Shown: one piece after another, positions 1 to 8,969 of the stretch
How positions within the stretch are numbered: position 1 is the first letter of the stretch
Layout of the letters: each line of letters begins with the position of its first letter
Source: DASQHW01 sp963837155
Lineage (GTDB): Bacteria > Actinomycetota > Acidimicrobiia > IMCC26256 > PALSA-610
Length of the DNA: 64,000 nt
Assembly: GCA_963837155.1 (NCBI GenBank)
Contig: CAWIMB010000002.1
Coordinates: 372,001-436,000 of the forward strand
Direction of reading: 5' to 3'
Made by a program: the position numbers and the translations under genes
The notes under the pieces: model-generated
The model's input: the letters and a program-made list of their open reading frames with translations, nothing else
Told to the model about the DNA's origin: nothing
The model's database searches: none

Positions 1-1
1 C

Positions 2-241
2 TGGCGCATCGCGATCACCGACACCCACCTCTGCATCGAAGGTCGATGGAAGCCGTTGCGTGCATTGCTTCAGCATCGCGAACTCCGATTCGACGCAATC
101 CGGTCTGCGCGCTTGCGCGGCACGCTCGTCATTCTCTACCTCGACGCCCACGAATGGTGGTCGATTTCGACCGTGTCGAAAGCTGAGAAGATCATGCAGG
201 CAATTGAGACGCGCGGCGTTGAGGTTTCGCGAGACCCGTAG
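2..241 (+). CDS. Hypothetical protein, C-terminal fragment (5' end outside window)
   Basis: The frame is open from base 2 to the TAG at 239-241, giving 79 residues that end in EIRGVEVSRDP-like sequence. The start lies left of the window. A TTG at 56 is the first possible internal start, but the frame has no stop before it, so truncation by the window edge is more likely. A hydrophobic beta-type segment (TLVILYLD) is followed by a helix. No family was recognised. It lies inside the putative integrated element. Confidence 0.4.
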   Translation, partial: WRIAITDTHLCIEGRWKPLRALLQHRELRFDAIRSARLRGTLVILYLDAHEWWSISTVSKAEKIMQAIETRGVEVSRDP

Positions 242-350
242 CGCAACGAAAGTTCGCCGATCGGCGGTTCTGTTGCCACTTGGGTTCGTCGCCGCGGCGG
301 CCAGGGCGGCGGGGAGACACGCGGAATGCTGGTGCGCGCCTCCGGTATAA

Positions 351-452
351 GTGCGTGATCGAGGTGTGAGCACAGGACACGCGGCAGTGTTCCTAGACCT
401 GAATGGAACACTTGTTGAACCCGTACAGCCAACCTCACTCGACGAATTCTCG
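351..452 (+). pseudogene. Remnant of a HAD-family hydrolase N-terminus
   Basis: Residues read from 351 include AVFLDLNGTLVEP, the first HAD motif (DxNGTLV, here D-L-N-G-T-L-V) as in HisB-like or HAD-IIIA phosphatases. After about 25 residues the match ends and the same open frame runs into an unrelated lipoprotein. Only the N-terminal strand and motif I are present, so this is a broken gene piece rather than a working phosphatase. TATAAG, a -10-like box, lies just upstream at about 345-350. Confidence 0.4.
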
Positions 453-554
453 GTACGGTCCATCTGCGAAGAGGTCGCGGCCCGACGCGGTGCGTCCCTC
501 GGCGACGCGGGTGATCGGACAACGAACTTCCATGACAGCGCCAGAGCGGGCATC

Positions 555-1064
555 GTGCGTGCGTGCGTGCGGGCTCCTCCGATTACGTGCGCCGTCATCC
601 TCGCCATTTTCGCCGCCGCGTGCTCGTCAAGTTCGATACACGATGCCGCCGCGCCAGCCTCAACGGCAACGAGCGCCGCGTCGACCGTCCCTTCCACAAC
701 GACCGGAGCAACGCCTGTGCTCGGGCGCGCGTGGGGTCCTTACCAGCGCGGTTACGGCAACCTGCGACCGTCCGCCGTCGACAATGGGGGCGATCCGACG
801 GGCATCGTCGAAGGCGTGCGTTGGCAGTCATGGGGCAAAGATCGCGCAATTGGCGTCGGCACGAGTTCCTACGTACCGCCCGGCAAGATCGTGGCGGACG
901 CCATCCCCGAGCAGGCGACTGTCGTCGCGTTCAATCTCGGCACCTGCAAGGGGATGCGGTCGTACAACGCCGTCGAGTGGTACTTCCCGCAGCACGGCGA
1001 GGAGTTCGATCCGAAGACGTATCGCAACACCTGTACTGGCGACAACATAGGCAGCGTGGGCTGA
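555..1064 (+). CDS. Secreted lipoprotein of unknown function
   Basis: The chosen GTG start at 555 gives a short basic N-terminus, a hydrophobic stretch (AVILAIFAA) and a lipobox-like AAAC followed by a Ser-rich linker, which is the pattern of a lipoprotein signal. The mature part of about 140 residues has a Thr/Ser/Pro-rich spacer, then a globular domain with GYGNLRPSAVDNGGDPTG, a Trp-rich middle and a NLGTC...NTCTG Cys pair near the end. I recall similar small secreted proteins in actinobacteria with no assigned function. The frame is open back to 351, but that upstream part is a HAD remnant and not part of this protein. Confidence 0.55.
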   Translation: MRACVRAPPITCAVILAIFAAACSSSSIHDAAAPASTATSAASTVPSTTTGATPVLGRAWGPYQRGYGNLRPSAVDNGGDPTGIVEGVRWQSWGKDRAIGVGTSSYVPPGKIVADAIPEQATVVAFNLGTCKGMRSYNAVEWYFPQHGEEFDPKTYRNTCTGDNIGSVG

Positions 1065-1747
1065 ACGCCCGGACTGCCGATCTGCAGTCAGCGCTGGGCG
1101 GACAAGGCGAGTAGATAGGCGGCACAGGATGGGCGGCGAGCGTTGACGGCCTACCGTCGCGGATGGGCGGCCCCGAAGCGCCCGACACTCGAAGATCGTG
1201 TCACGGCGAACTCGTGATCTACGGCGCGTCGCCCGGACCACACGGGCGATCCTGTCGGCGTCGTCTGCGAACGAATCGCAGCTCGCTACGGCGTCGATCT
1301 ACGCGCTGGCAGTTGACGTCGGATGGATCGTTGGCCATTGCCGGCCGGCCGCGCATGTCGCAGACGCCCCGGGCTGACCTCTTACGACCGAACCCGTTCA
1401 CACCGAAACCAACTCCCAACCTCGAACCTCCTCGCTCTCGTCTCACCGCCTATCACCAACGCCAATCCCCTACTCCCTTCGATCACGCTCCCGATCCTTC
1501 CCTTGAACCTCCCGTGAACCTCCGCACCTCCCGTCAACCAGCCACACCCTTGCACTCGTTCGAGTGCTGCGTGTCAAGCGAGCGCTGGTGAGACCTGAAC
1601 AGCCGCGCGTCGGGGACGCGCCGGTTACTTCGAACACCGTCAGGTGACGTCGCCTCCGATGAGTATCTGCAGCAACTGAAATTCTTCGTCGCGCGCGCGG
1701 CATTCGCAGCGCTATTCCTCTTTCGGCGGGACGAAACGGAGGAGGAC
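1065..1747. other. Gene-poor stretch with C-rich, G-poor tract
   Basis: No convincing gene is seen on either strand over about 680 bases; the open frames are mutually overlapping and lack recognisable motifs. Positions 1381-1560 are strikingly asymmetric: about 20 G against roughly 85 C in 180 bases, unlike the flanking DNA. The strong ribosome site GGAGGA just before 1748 belongs to the next gene. Confidence 0.5.
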
Positions 1748-1957
1748 ATGACGGACAGCATCCAGAAGGACGTTCCCTTGGTGTGCACGGTCGAGGAGGC
1801 GGGTCGGCTACTCGGGATCTCACGCACGCTCGCATACGAGCTCGTAGCGCAAGGCGAGCTGCCGGCGTTGCGCTTGGGTCGGCGCATCGTCGTTCCGTTC
1901 GCTGCGCTTGACGCGCTGCTGGCGCAGGCCGTTGTGCGCACGCGGTTGTCGCGTTGA
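1748..1957 (+). CDS. Helix-turn-helix protein, excisionase (Xis)/HTH_17 family
   Basis: 69 residues with the compact winged-helix signature of excisionase-type proteins: LVCTVEEAGRLLGISRTLAYELV (strand, helix-turn-helix), then GELPALRLGRRIVVPFAALDALL, where the Arg-rich wing and the VPF turn are typical. Start ATG 1748 has a strong ribosome site (GGAGGA, 5 bases upstream). These proteins assist the tyrosine recombinase in excision or act as small transcriptional regulators. It is encoded just ahead of the relaxase and in the same element as the integrase at 7580-8750, so a recombination directionality role is likely. Confidence 0.8.
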   Translation: MTDSIQKDVPLVCTVEEAGRLLGISRTLAYELVAQGELPALRLGRRIVVPFAALDALLAQAVVRTRLSR

Positions 1958-2030
1958 GGCCTCAGTTGACCGAGGGTCACCGCAACACTCGTCTGTACGC
2001 GCGTCTGTACCAGCCCGCAAGGGATGTGTG

Positions 2031-4524
2031 ATGCTCGGCATCGGTGTGCTTTGTGCCGGCCGGGCTGCCTACTACCTCGACAGCGTTGCCGAGGGCCGCG
2101 AGGACTACTACCTGGGCGCGGGTGAAGCGCCGGGACGGTGGCTCGGACAACACGCCGACACCCTCGATCTCCCCGACGTCGTGGAGGGCGCCGATCTGTT
2201 CGCGGTGCTCGAGGGCCTCCATCCACAGGAGGGTGATCGCCTCGACCGCGCCCGGAGCAATCGGACCCCCGGCTTCGATCTCACTTTCTCCGCGCCCAAG
2301 TCGGTCTCGATCTTCTTCGCGCTCGCCGACGGCGAGTCCGCGGCGCGAGTGCGGGCCGGTCACGACCACGCGGTCGCGGCTGCACTCGGATGGCTGGAGC
2401 AGGAGGCGTGCGTCGTCCGCCGTGGTGCGGGCGGCGCGCGGGAGCTCCGAGGCGACGGGTTTGTGGCCGCGGCGTTTCTTCATCGGACGAGCCGCGCCGG
2501 CGACCCGCACCTGCACACTCACGTTCTCGTTGCGAACGTGACACGCGGTCCCGATGGAGCCTGGTCCGCGCTTGACGGCCGGCACCTGTTCACAATGTCC
2601 AAGACCGCCGGGCAGCTGTACCGCGCCCAGCTGCGGCACGAGCTCACACAGCGTCTCGGCCTCGAATGGGAGCTGCCAAAATGGCCGGTCGGATCTCACT
2701 GGCATTCCGCGAGCGTTGATCGACGAGCTCTCGCGGCGCCGCGAGCAGATCGTCGAGCGGCTGGACGCGCTCGGCTTCCACTCCGCCCGGGCGGCCCAGA
2801 TCGCCACGCTCGACACGCGTGATGCCAAGGACGTAGAGCTTGACGTCGACGAACTCCGTGTCGATTGGCGGTCCGTCGCCGCTGACCACGGCATCGACCG
2901 CGAGGAGCTCTTGACGTTGACGCAGCGGGCGATATCGAGGGAGGTGGACCTCGAAGGCGCCGAAAGGGTGATGCTGGGGCCGCTCGGACTCACCGCACAA
3001 ACGTCGACCTTCGATCGGCGCCACGTCTTGCAAAGCTGGTGCGGCACGCTGCGCAACGGCGCGCCGATCGACGAGATCGAGGCACTCGCCGCCCACACCC
3101 TGGCGCGTGCCGAGGTCGTGCCGCTCGAATCCGCACCTGCAGACGCCGCGATGCGCCGCAACGACCGTCGTCGCATCGACCCGCCGAACATCGGATGCGC
3201 GTACACCACGGATGAGCTGCTGACCCTCGAACTGCGGCTTGTCCGCAACGCGCTCTCGCGTGCGAACGAGCGCACCGGCGTTACGGAGCGATGGCTGATC
3301 GACCACGCCCTCACGTCAAGGCCGACACTCGGCGACGACCAACGCGCCATGGTCGTCGCGCTCACCTCATCGGGCCGTGGCGTCGACGTCGTCATTGCGC
3401 CCGCAGGCACCGGCAAGACGTACGCCCTCGAAGCTGCCTGCGAGGCGTGGGCACGCTCGGGCTACCGACTTGTCGGCTGCGCGGTAGCGGCCCGTGCCGC
3501 GCGACAGCTACAAGAAGCGACAGGCATGCCATCGACCACCATCGCCGCACTCACCCATGAACTCACGCAGCCCGACCAACGCTTCGCGCCCGGATCCATC
3601 CTCGTTGTCGACGAAGCGGCGATGGCCGGCACGCGCACACTCGCGCCACTGCTCGACGCCGCCGAGCGCGATCGAGCGAAGGTCGTCCTCGTCGGCGACC
3701 ACCGCCAGCTTCCGGAGATCGATGCCGGGGGTCTCGTCCGCGGTCTCGATCACCACCTCGGCGCGATTCGGCTTTCCCGCAACCGTCGCCAACGCCTGGC
3801 CTGGGAGCAATGCGCGCTTGCGTCATTGCGGATCGGTCGAACGGACGCGGCGATTGCTACGTATGAGCGCCAGAACCGGGTCGCGATCGACTCCACCGCG
3901 TCGGCGCGGCGCATGCGGATGGCTGCCGACTTCGCCACCTCGCACACACGGGGCGAGGACGTGCTCATGATCGTGACGCGCTGGCGCGACGTCCACGACC
4001 TCAACGCTCGCGCCCGGCGGCATCTCACAACAACGGGGTATCTCGGCGGACCGACGCTCACGATCGCCCACCGCGACTACCAGGCGGGCGACCGGATCAT
4101 GACACTGCGCAATGCCCGGAATCTCGGTGTCACGAACGGCACAATCGGCGTGATCGACGACGTCGACCTCGACGCGCGGACGATCACGATCGCAACGGGT
4201 ATCAAGCGCGCCGTCCTCCCGTCTGAATACCTCGACGCCGGCGGCATCGTCCACGCGTACGCGACGACCATCCATAAGGCGCAAGGCGTCACCGTCGACC
4301 GGGCGCTGGTGCTCGCCAGTGACGACCTCAGCCAAGAGCGTGCCTACACCGCCCTCTCACGCGGCCGTATCGAGAACCGGCTCTATCTCGTCACATCGCA
4401 GCTCGAGCACGATCACCGGCACCTTCAGCGAGCGAACGCTGTCGACAGCCTGCGCAGAACCGTGCAACGCAGCGAGCGACAGGAACTCGCGGCCGATCAC
4501 GGGGTCGAGGTCGACTTGCCGTAG
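2031..4524 (+). CDS. MobF-type conjugative relaxase/helicase (TraA/TrwC-like), frameshifted
   Basis: Nicks and unwinds plasmid or element DNA for conjugal transfer. The first part (2031-2678) is a TrwC relaxase domain: tyrosines in AAYYLDSV near residue 14 and the metal-binding triple His in DPHLHTHVLVAN. The second part, from about 2680 in another frame, has a RecD/TraI-type helicase: Walker A APAGTGKT (about 3400), Walker B ILVVDEAAM (about 3600), GDHRQLP, and HAYATTIHKAQG near the end. The two parts join naturally if one A is dropped from AAAA at 2678-2681 (reading ELP then NGRSDLTGIPRA). Joined length is about 830 residues. Start is ATG 2031 (GTG 2028 possible). It could be a real lesion or a sequence error. 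Confidence 0.8.
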
Positions 4525-4529
4525 CTCGG
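4510..4529 (+). repeat. Direct repeat copy 1 (relaxase 3' end)
   Basis: GTCGACTTGCCGTAGCTCGG encodes the last residues VDLP and the stop of the relaxase. A near-identical copy, GTCGACCTGCCGTAGCTCGT, is at 7561-7580 (18 of 20 identical). The pair brackets the Fic and beta-propeller genes. Confidence 0.7.
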
Positions 4530-4731
4530 TGCTCGCAGTGCTGCCGCGAAAGGCGCAAGCGGACGAAGCAGCGATGCTGACACCGGTGATGTCGCGGCGA
4601 CTCCGTGGAGTCGCAGGCGCGGCTGTCCGGCAGGGTGAGATGGGTGGACAGGCCGCGTCATTCGTCCCTGTTGGAGGCAGGCGCTTGGGAAGCGCTCAGA
4701 CCATGCCTGACGGCAGTACCCGCCAGACGCC

Positions 4732-4755
4732 TTGAATCACAGTCGTGAGATTCAA
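4732..4755. promoter_or_regulatory. Inverted repeat upstream of fic
   Basis: TTGAATC (4732-4738) and GATTCAA (4749-4755) are perfect reverse complements separated by 10 bases. It could be a regulator site or a weak hairpin ending relaxase transcription; no T-tract follows. Confidence 0.4.
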
Positions 4756-4824
4756 TGCGCCTGGCGCTTCACAAAATATGTGGCTCCGACTTGTGGTGGC
4801 GACTTTCCAATCGGCGGCCGAATA

Positions 4825-4849
4825 TAAAGTCGACGACCGGTACACTTTA
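4825..4849 (+). promoter_or_regulatory. Probable fic promoter with overlapping operator-like inverted repeat
   Basis: TAAAGT (4825-4830) and ACTTTA (4844-4849) are exact reverse complements 13 bases apart. TACACT at 4841-4846 is a fair -10 box only 8 bases before the GTG start at 4855, so the fic transcript may be leaderless. An inverted repeat sitting on the promoter suggests repression, possibly autoregulation. This is inference from position only. Confidence 0.4.
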
Positions 4850-4854
4850 CATTT

Positions 4855-6024
4855 GTGCAGGCCGAGCGCTTCCGCGACAGTCCCGTCGGCCACCTCGTCG
4901 CGATCCGCGGTCACGACCCCCGCTTCGGGGACGACTTCGACCATTGGGCTTTTGTCCCTGATCCGCTCCCCGATCTCCCTGACCTCGCGCCACGAACATG
5001 GGCACTGGTGGCTGAAGCGATGCACGCGCTCGGCCGTCTCGACCAGGCGGGCCAACAGGTTCCGAACCCGATCCTGCTCCGACGCCCGACCCTACGCCGC
5101 GAGGCGCAGAGCACCTCGGCTCTCGAAGGGACGTACGCGCCGCTTGCCGAGGTGCTCGAGGCCGACCTCGAGGGCGAATCACCGAAATCACCGGAGATCG
5201 TCGAGATTCTCAACTATGTGCTCGCAGCCGAACACGCCTTCACGGTCGTGCCGGACCGCCCGGTGAGCGTCAGGCTCCTCTGTGATCTGCATCGTCTGCT
5301 CGTACGCGGCACGCGCGCCGATGGTGCCGACGCCGGGCGGGTGCGATCGCATCAAGTCGTGATCGGCCCACCTGGTACTCGCGTGGAAGACGCCCGCTTC
5401 GTACCGATGCCTGCGGGCCCGGACCTCGACGTGGCGTTCCGCGCTTTGGTCGATTGGATGAACACCGACGACCGAGCATCCGTCGTGCAAGCCGCGCTCG
5501 CGCACTACCAGTTCGAGACGCTGCATCCGTTCAATGACGGTAACGGCCGCATCGGGCGCCTACTCATCGTCGTGCAACTTCTGCAATCGCGTCTGATCCG
5601 TGAGCCCTTGTTGACGGTGTCGCCGTGGTTCGAGGCACGTCGTCGCGACTACCAGGACGCGTTGCGGGCCGTCAGCGAGTCGGGCGAGTGGGACCCGTGG
5701 GTCGCGTTCTTTGCCGAGGCAATACGCGCCCAGGCGATTGAGACCGCGAGGAAGGTCGATCAGCTCCTCGAGTTGCAGGACCGAACTCGATCGCGGATCC
5801 GCGACGAGCGGATCCGCGGTATCGGCGCACAGATCGCCGAGGATCTGATCGGTCGGCCAATCGTGACGCCGTCCTGGGCGGCGCACCACTACGGCGTGAC
5901 GTACCCGGCGGCCAACGCCGCAATCGAGCGGCTCGTCGAGGTCGGCTTGCTGCGCGAGACGACTGGAGGCCGCTACGCACGCTCGTTCGCGTCCGAGGAG
6001 GTCATCAGAATCCTCGAGCGCTGA
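4855..6024 (+). CDS. Fic family protein (probable AMP-transferase), class II
   Basis: Fic proteins usually transfer AMP from ATP to hydroxyl groups of target proteins. The 389 residues contain the full catalytic motif HPFNDGNGRIGR at about 224-235, preceded by QFETL, and a class II inhibitory motif T-S-A-L-E-G at 87-92 whose Glu91 would block the ATP gamma-phosphate. The N-terminal Fic_N-like region (1-90) and a C-terminal winged-helix-like region (about 340-385, WAAHHYGVTYPAANAAIERLVEVGLL) match the common Fic-wHTH architecture. Start is GTG 4855; there is no good ribosome site and a -10 box lies right upstream, consistent with a leaderless message. It is followed by an unknown protein at 6103. 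Such Fic proteins are common cargo of mobile elements. Confidence 0.88.
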   Translation: MQAERFRDSPVGHLVAIRGHDPRFGDDFDHWAFVPDPLPDLPDLAPRTWALVAEAMHALGRLDQAGQQVPNPILLRRPTLRREAQSTSALEGTYAPLAEVLEADLEGESPKSPEIVEILNYVLAAEHAFTVVPDRPVSVRLLCDLHRLLVRGTRADGADAGRVRSHQVVIGPPGTRVEDARFVPMPAGPDLDVAFRALVDWMNTDDRASVVQAALAHYQFETLHPFNDGNGRIGRLLIVVQLLQSRLIREPLLTVSPWFEARRRDYQDALRAVSESGEWDPWVAFFAEAIRAQAIETARKVDQLLELQDRTRSRIRDERIRGIGAQIAEDLIGRPIVTPSWAAHHYGVTYPAANAAIERLVEVGLLRETTGGRYARSFASEEVIRILER

Positions 6025-6102
6025 ATGCTCGGCTCAGGCTCCTCAGGGTTGCGCAACATCAATACGGTCTCGAGCAAACATCGGTCCTCCTAGTGTTGGC
6101 GC

Positions 6103-7560
6103 GTGTCCGTCACGCGCGCGCTCCGGGCCGCGCACTTCGCGATCGAAGACCGTCGGGTATTCGTGTCCGACGCGATCCTTCCCGTCGTCGCGCAAGTGGA
6201 TCGAGCGACGGGCAACGCCGAGCGACTGTTCTGGTGGGAGTTGTCAGCCGACCATCGGGCTCGCCCTGCTAGCAACGCTGTTCTTGTACGTGGAGACGAG
6301 TTGTGGGTGAGTGCGCCAAGTGCCGGTGGCCTCGTTCGGGTTGATCTCTCAACGGGCGTTGTGTCAACCATCGCTCTCGAGGAAGCGCCGGGACCGCTCA
6401 CATCGGCAGGTGAAGCGTTGTGGGTTGTCGCCGACGCGAATTGGGCTGACTACGGCGACGATGTCGCGGTTGACGAGTCGGTTGACGATTTCGATTGGGA
6501 CCGGCCTCGACCGGCGTGGCGCGTCACGGGAAGCAGCCCAGCTCGCGTTGAGCTCGGAGGGGATGTATATCGGGCCGTCGCTCTTGATGACGGTGCGCTA
6601 CTTCTCGTCCTGCGGCGTCCCGATGATCCGGTCGTGGAGACGCTTGGGCGCCACAGCATCGGATACTCGTACCCCGGGGTACTCGCGCGAAGTGAAGTCA
6701 GCGGCGAAACGGTCGTCCTGACCGAGCTCGCCGACATGCGCGGGTCGGTCTTCGTCGACGGTGGTCGGTATTGGCTCGCGGGAGTAGATCTTCCGGGGCA
6801 CCCGTCCCCGGGAAGCGGAGTCTCATCGTTCGATCTTCCCCTCGCGCCGCTCTACGAGGTCGACGTCGCGACCGGCGGTGTGATTTCGGCGGTGGTTGCA
6901 CCGGTGCCCGACACTGTGGTCGACGACGTTGCGGTGACGCTCGATCGGCACTATCGGTCGATGTTCGGAAGTCGAGCCGCGCGGTGCGAGGCCGTTTGCT
7001 TCGACCTCGCCCGCGACGGTGAGTCGTGGCGCGTGCCGCTGCCAACAGACGTCGATACCTACGACGGCATCGTTGTGTGCGGTCGACAGGTGTGGTTCCT
7101 CGGTGCTGAAGGCAACCAACTCGTATGGCTCGACCCGCGGACGCGCGCGACCGGTGCTATCGCGCAGACGATCGATGTCGCGCTAAGCGCGCCCGAGGCG
7201 GTACCGCCTCCGGGTCTCGATCTCGACGCGTTCGAACAAAGGGAGTTCAACCGCCTTCGCACGGCGCTCGTCGACGATCCACGCGACGCGTCGGGTCGGT
7301 TGGGTGCGTTCATCGACGGTATCGAGATTGAGTCCGTCGAGCTGCTCGGCGCGTTTCCAGAGTCGCATGTCGTTGTGCGTTTCCGCGCGCATGACCGGCC
7401 CGGGATTAGGTTCGCACGCCGATGGAACCTGTACGACGAGCTTGGCAACGCGGCTGACCTTGAACTCGCGGACATGCACCTCAGCGAGGACATCGAGTCA
7501 AGCCGGCTCCCGACGCTCGAGGAGTGTCAGCCCGGCGCAGATGGGATTGTGTGGATCTGA
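6103..7560 (+). CDS. Beta-propeller-like protein of unknown function
   Basis: 485 residues without signal peptide or membrane segments. The N-terminal two thirds show repeating patterns of a six- or seven-bladed beta-propeller: short units such as RVFVSDAILPVVAQVDRATG, GDELWVSAPSAGGLVRVDLSTG, GEALWVVAD and GRQVWFLGAEGNQLVWLDPRTR, each ending in D-x-x-T-G. The last 100 residues form a separate acidic domain. No enzyme motif is visible. It lies 78 bases downstream of fic on the same strand, and both are bracketed by the 20-bp direct repeat, so it may be the target or partner of the Fic protein (inference). The GTG start at 6103 lacks a clear ribosome site. Confidence 0.6.
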   Translation: MSVTRALRAAHFAIEDRRVFVSDAILPVVAQVDRATGNAERLFWWELSADHRARPASNAVLVRGDELWVSAPSAGGLVRVDLSTGVVSTIALEEAPGPLTSAGEALWVVADANWADYGDDVAVDESVDDFDWDRPRPAWRVTGSSPARVELGGDVYRAVALDDGALLLVLRRPDDPVVETLGRHSIGYSYPGVLARSEVSGETVVLTELADMRGSVFVDGGRYWLAGVDLPGHPSPGSGVSSFDLPLAPLYEVDVATGGVISAVVAPVPDTVVDDVAVTLDRHYRSMFGSRAARCEAVCFDLARDGESWRVPLPTDVDTYDGIVVCGRQVWFLGAEGNQLVWLDPRTRATGAIAQTIDVALSAPEAVPPPGLDLDAFEQREFNRLRTALVDDPRDASGRLGAFIDGIEIESVELLGAFPESHVVVRFRAHDRPGIRFARRWNLYDELGNAADLELADMHLSEDIESSRLPTLEECQPGADGIVWI

Positions 7561-7580
7561 GTCGACCTGCCGTAGCTCGT
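7561..7580 (+). repeat. Direct repeat copy 2 (beyond the cargo cassette)
   Basis: GTCGACCTGCCGTAGCTCGT follows immediately after the propeller gene stop and repeats the relaxase 3' end (4510-4529, 18 of 20 identical), including in-frame codons for VDLP and a TAG. It lies at the 3' end of the integrase gene. Confidence 0.7.
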
Positions 7581-8750
7581 TAGGCACCGCGCCGCGACTG
7601 ATCGCCGAGGATCAGCTTCGCCACTGTGTGCGCCGCCTCTTCCTGCAGCGCAGGATGCACATGGGAATAGGTATCGAGTGTGATTGCCACGCTTGCATGG
7701 CCGAGCCGCTCGCTCACGACCTTCGCCGCAATACCGGCAGTAAGAGCCGCCGTCGCGTAGCTGTGGCGCAGGTCGTGCAGGCGGATCTTCGGTAACTCGG
7801 CATCGTGAGCGAGGTGTTCGAACCAGCTCGTGAAGCGTTGCGGATGTATCAGCGAACCGTCCTTGTTCGCGAACACGAGTCCATGTTCCTGCCACAGTGG
7901 CCCGGCCGCGAGCCGTTCCTCTTGCTGTTGCTTGCGATGCGCCTTGAGCGCAGCAATGGTCGCGGGATCGAGCGCAATCGACCGTCGGCCCTTCGCGGTC
8001 TTCCGTTCCGAGAACTCGACCCGTCGATAGTTGACGACCGTCAGGTTGCGCGTCACGGACACGCGTCCACGCCGGAGATCGACGTGATCCCACGACAGGC
8101 CGAGGACCTCACCGCGTCGCATGCCGGTCGTGACGCAGAGGAGCCACGCGGCGTACAAGCGATGCAAGCGGGCGTGTTCAAGGAACACGCGCAGCTCCTC
8201 AGGCGTCCAGACCTTCATCTCAGGGGTCCGGGGCGTCGGCGGTGTCGCGAGGGAAGCCGGATTCAGCGCGAGGCTGCCCCATCGCACAGCGTCTTGGAGC
8301 GCCTTGTGCAACATCGTGTGCACGTGCCGAACGGTCTTCGGCGCGAGGCCCGGTCTTGCCAGGTCGCCGTTGCATCGGCCCGATTCGAGAAGGTCGGCGT
8401 ACAAGGCGTTGAGCCGAGGCGGCGTCACGTTCGGGAGAAGCGACCGACCCAACGACGGCCGTACGTAGTCGCGGAACAAGCGGTGGTAGTGCTCCCACGT
8501 CGTCGGACGGACACTCGCGCGGATGCCGGGGGACCACTCCTCCTCGTGGAAGCGGTTGAGTGTCAGCTTCGATGGCTCAACGTACGCGCCACGCCGCACC
8601 TCGTCGCGCAACTCGGCGAACGCGCGCTCGGCTTCCTTACGCGTTTTGAAACCACCGCGCGACTTCTGCTTCGCGCGCACCGTCAGGGCCAGGCTCGAGC
8701 TCGATCCAGAAGTACCAAGAAGCGCCGCGCTTCTTGAAGTGACCCTTCAC
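7580..8750 (-). CDS. int: Tyrosine-type site-specific integrase, frameshifted near N-terminus
   Basis: Catalyses integration and excision of the element. The catalytic set is complete: Arg in TTGMRRGEVLGL, Lys in a beta-hairpin (ERKTAKGRR), His-x-x-Arg in LHDLRHSYAT, His in SERLGHASVAITLDTYSH and the Tyr in DTYSH. A core-binding SAM-like domain precedes it. The longest open frame begins only at 8680, but upstream in another frame (GTG at 8750) lies VKGHFKKRGASWYFWIEL, a typical integrase arm-binding domain. The two parts join if one base is removed from CGCGCGC at 8672-8678. The gene points away from tRNA-Leu, 110 bases away, which is the expected position at an attachment site. Confidence 0.85.
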
Positions 8751-8768
8751 AGTGCGCGCAACGTAGCT

Positions 8769-8790
8769 CCGTTAGCAATCCGTTAGCAAT
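8769..8790. repeat. Tandem 11-bp repeat upstream of integrase
   Basis: CCGTTAGCAAT occurs twice head to tail (8769-8779 and 8780-8790) between the integrase start and tRNA-Leu. Position and size fit arm-type recombinase or excisionase binding sites, or an integrase operator. Confidence 0.5.
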
Positions 8791-8860
8791 CGCCTTTTCC
8801 GTGGTCCGTCGCGTGCTGCGCGGTCCGCTCAGTCCAACGAAAGTCCTGATCACAGAGTCG

Positions 8861-8942
8861 TGCGAGCGGGGAGACTCGAACTCCCACCTCTTTCGAGACC
8901 GGGACCTAAACCCGGCGCGTCTGCCAGTTCCGCCACGCTCGC
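8861..8942 (-). tRNA. tRNA-Leu (anticodon TAG)
   Basis: Read on the minus strand: acceptor GCGAGCG pairs with CGCTCGC, anticodon stem CCGGG/CCCGG encloses the loop TTTAGGT with anticodon TAG, a class II variable arm (about 13 bases) follows, and the T-arm has GTTCGAGTC. Length is 82 bases with discriminator A and no encoded CCA. It is the likely integration target of the element to its left. Confidence 0.95.
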
Positions 8943-8969
8943 GCCCAACGAATGTACTCGGGCGCGCCG

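Larger units (their letters stand above)
4525..4854. other. Intergenic region between relaxase and fic, with inverted repeats
   Basis: No gene is seen in these 330 bases. The region holds a 7-bp-arm inverted repeat at 4732-4755 and a second one at 4825-4849 overlapping the probable fic promoter. A local AT-rich patch (AATATAAAG, TACACTTTACATTT) contrasts with the GC-rich surroundings. Confidence 0.5.
1..8860. mobile_element. Putative integrated mobilisable/conjugative element (right part)
   Basis: An excisionase-like HTH protein (1748), a MobF relaxase-helicase (2031), cargo genes and a tyrosine integrase (7580-8750) lie together directly beside the 3' end of tRNA-Leu at 8861. Integrase next to a tRNA 3' end is the usual layout of actinobacterial integrative elements. 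The left end and the second attachment site are not visible: I found no copy of the tRNA-Leu 3' end in 1-7500, so the element probably extends left of the window. Both relaxase and integrase carry single-base frameshifts, so present activity is uncertain. Confidence 0.55.

Noticed and set aside
7580..8860. Second attachment site of the tRNA-Leu element inside the window
   Set aside because: No second copy of the tRNA-Leu 3' end was found from 1 to 7500, so the far end must lie outside.
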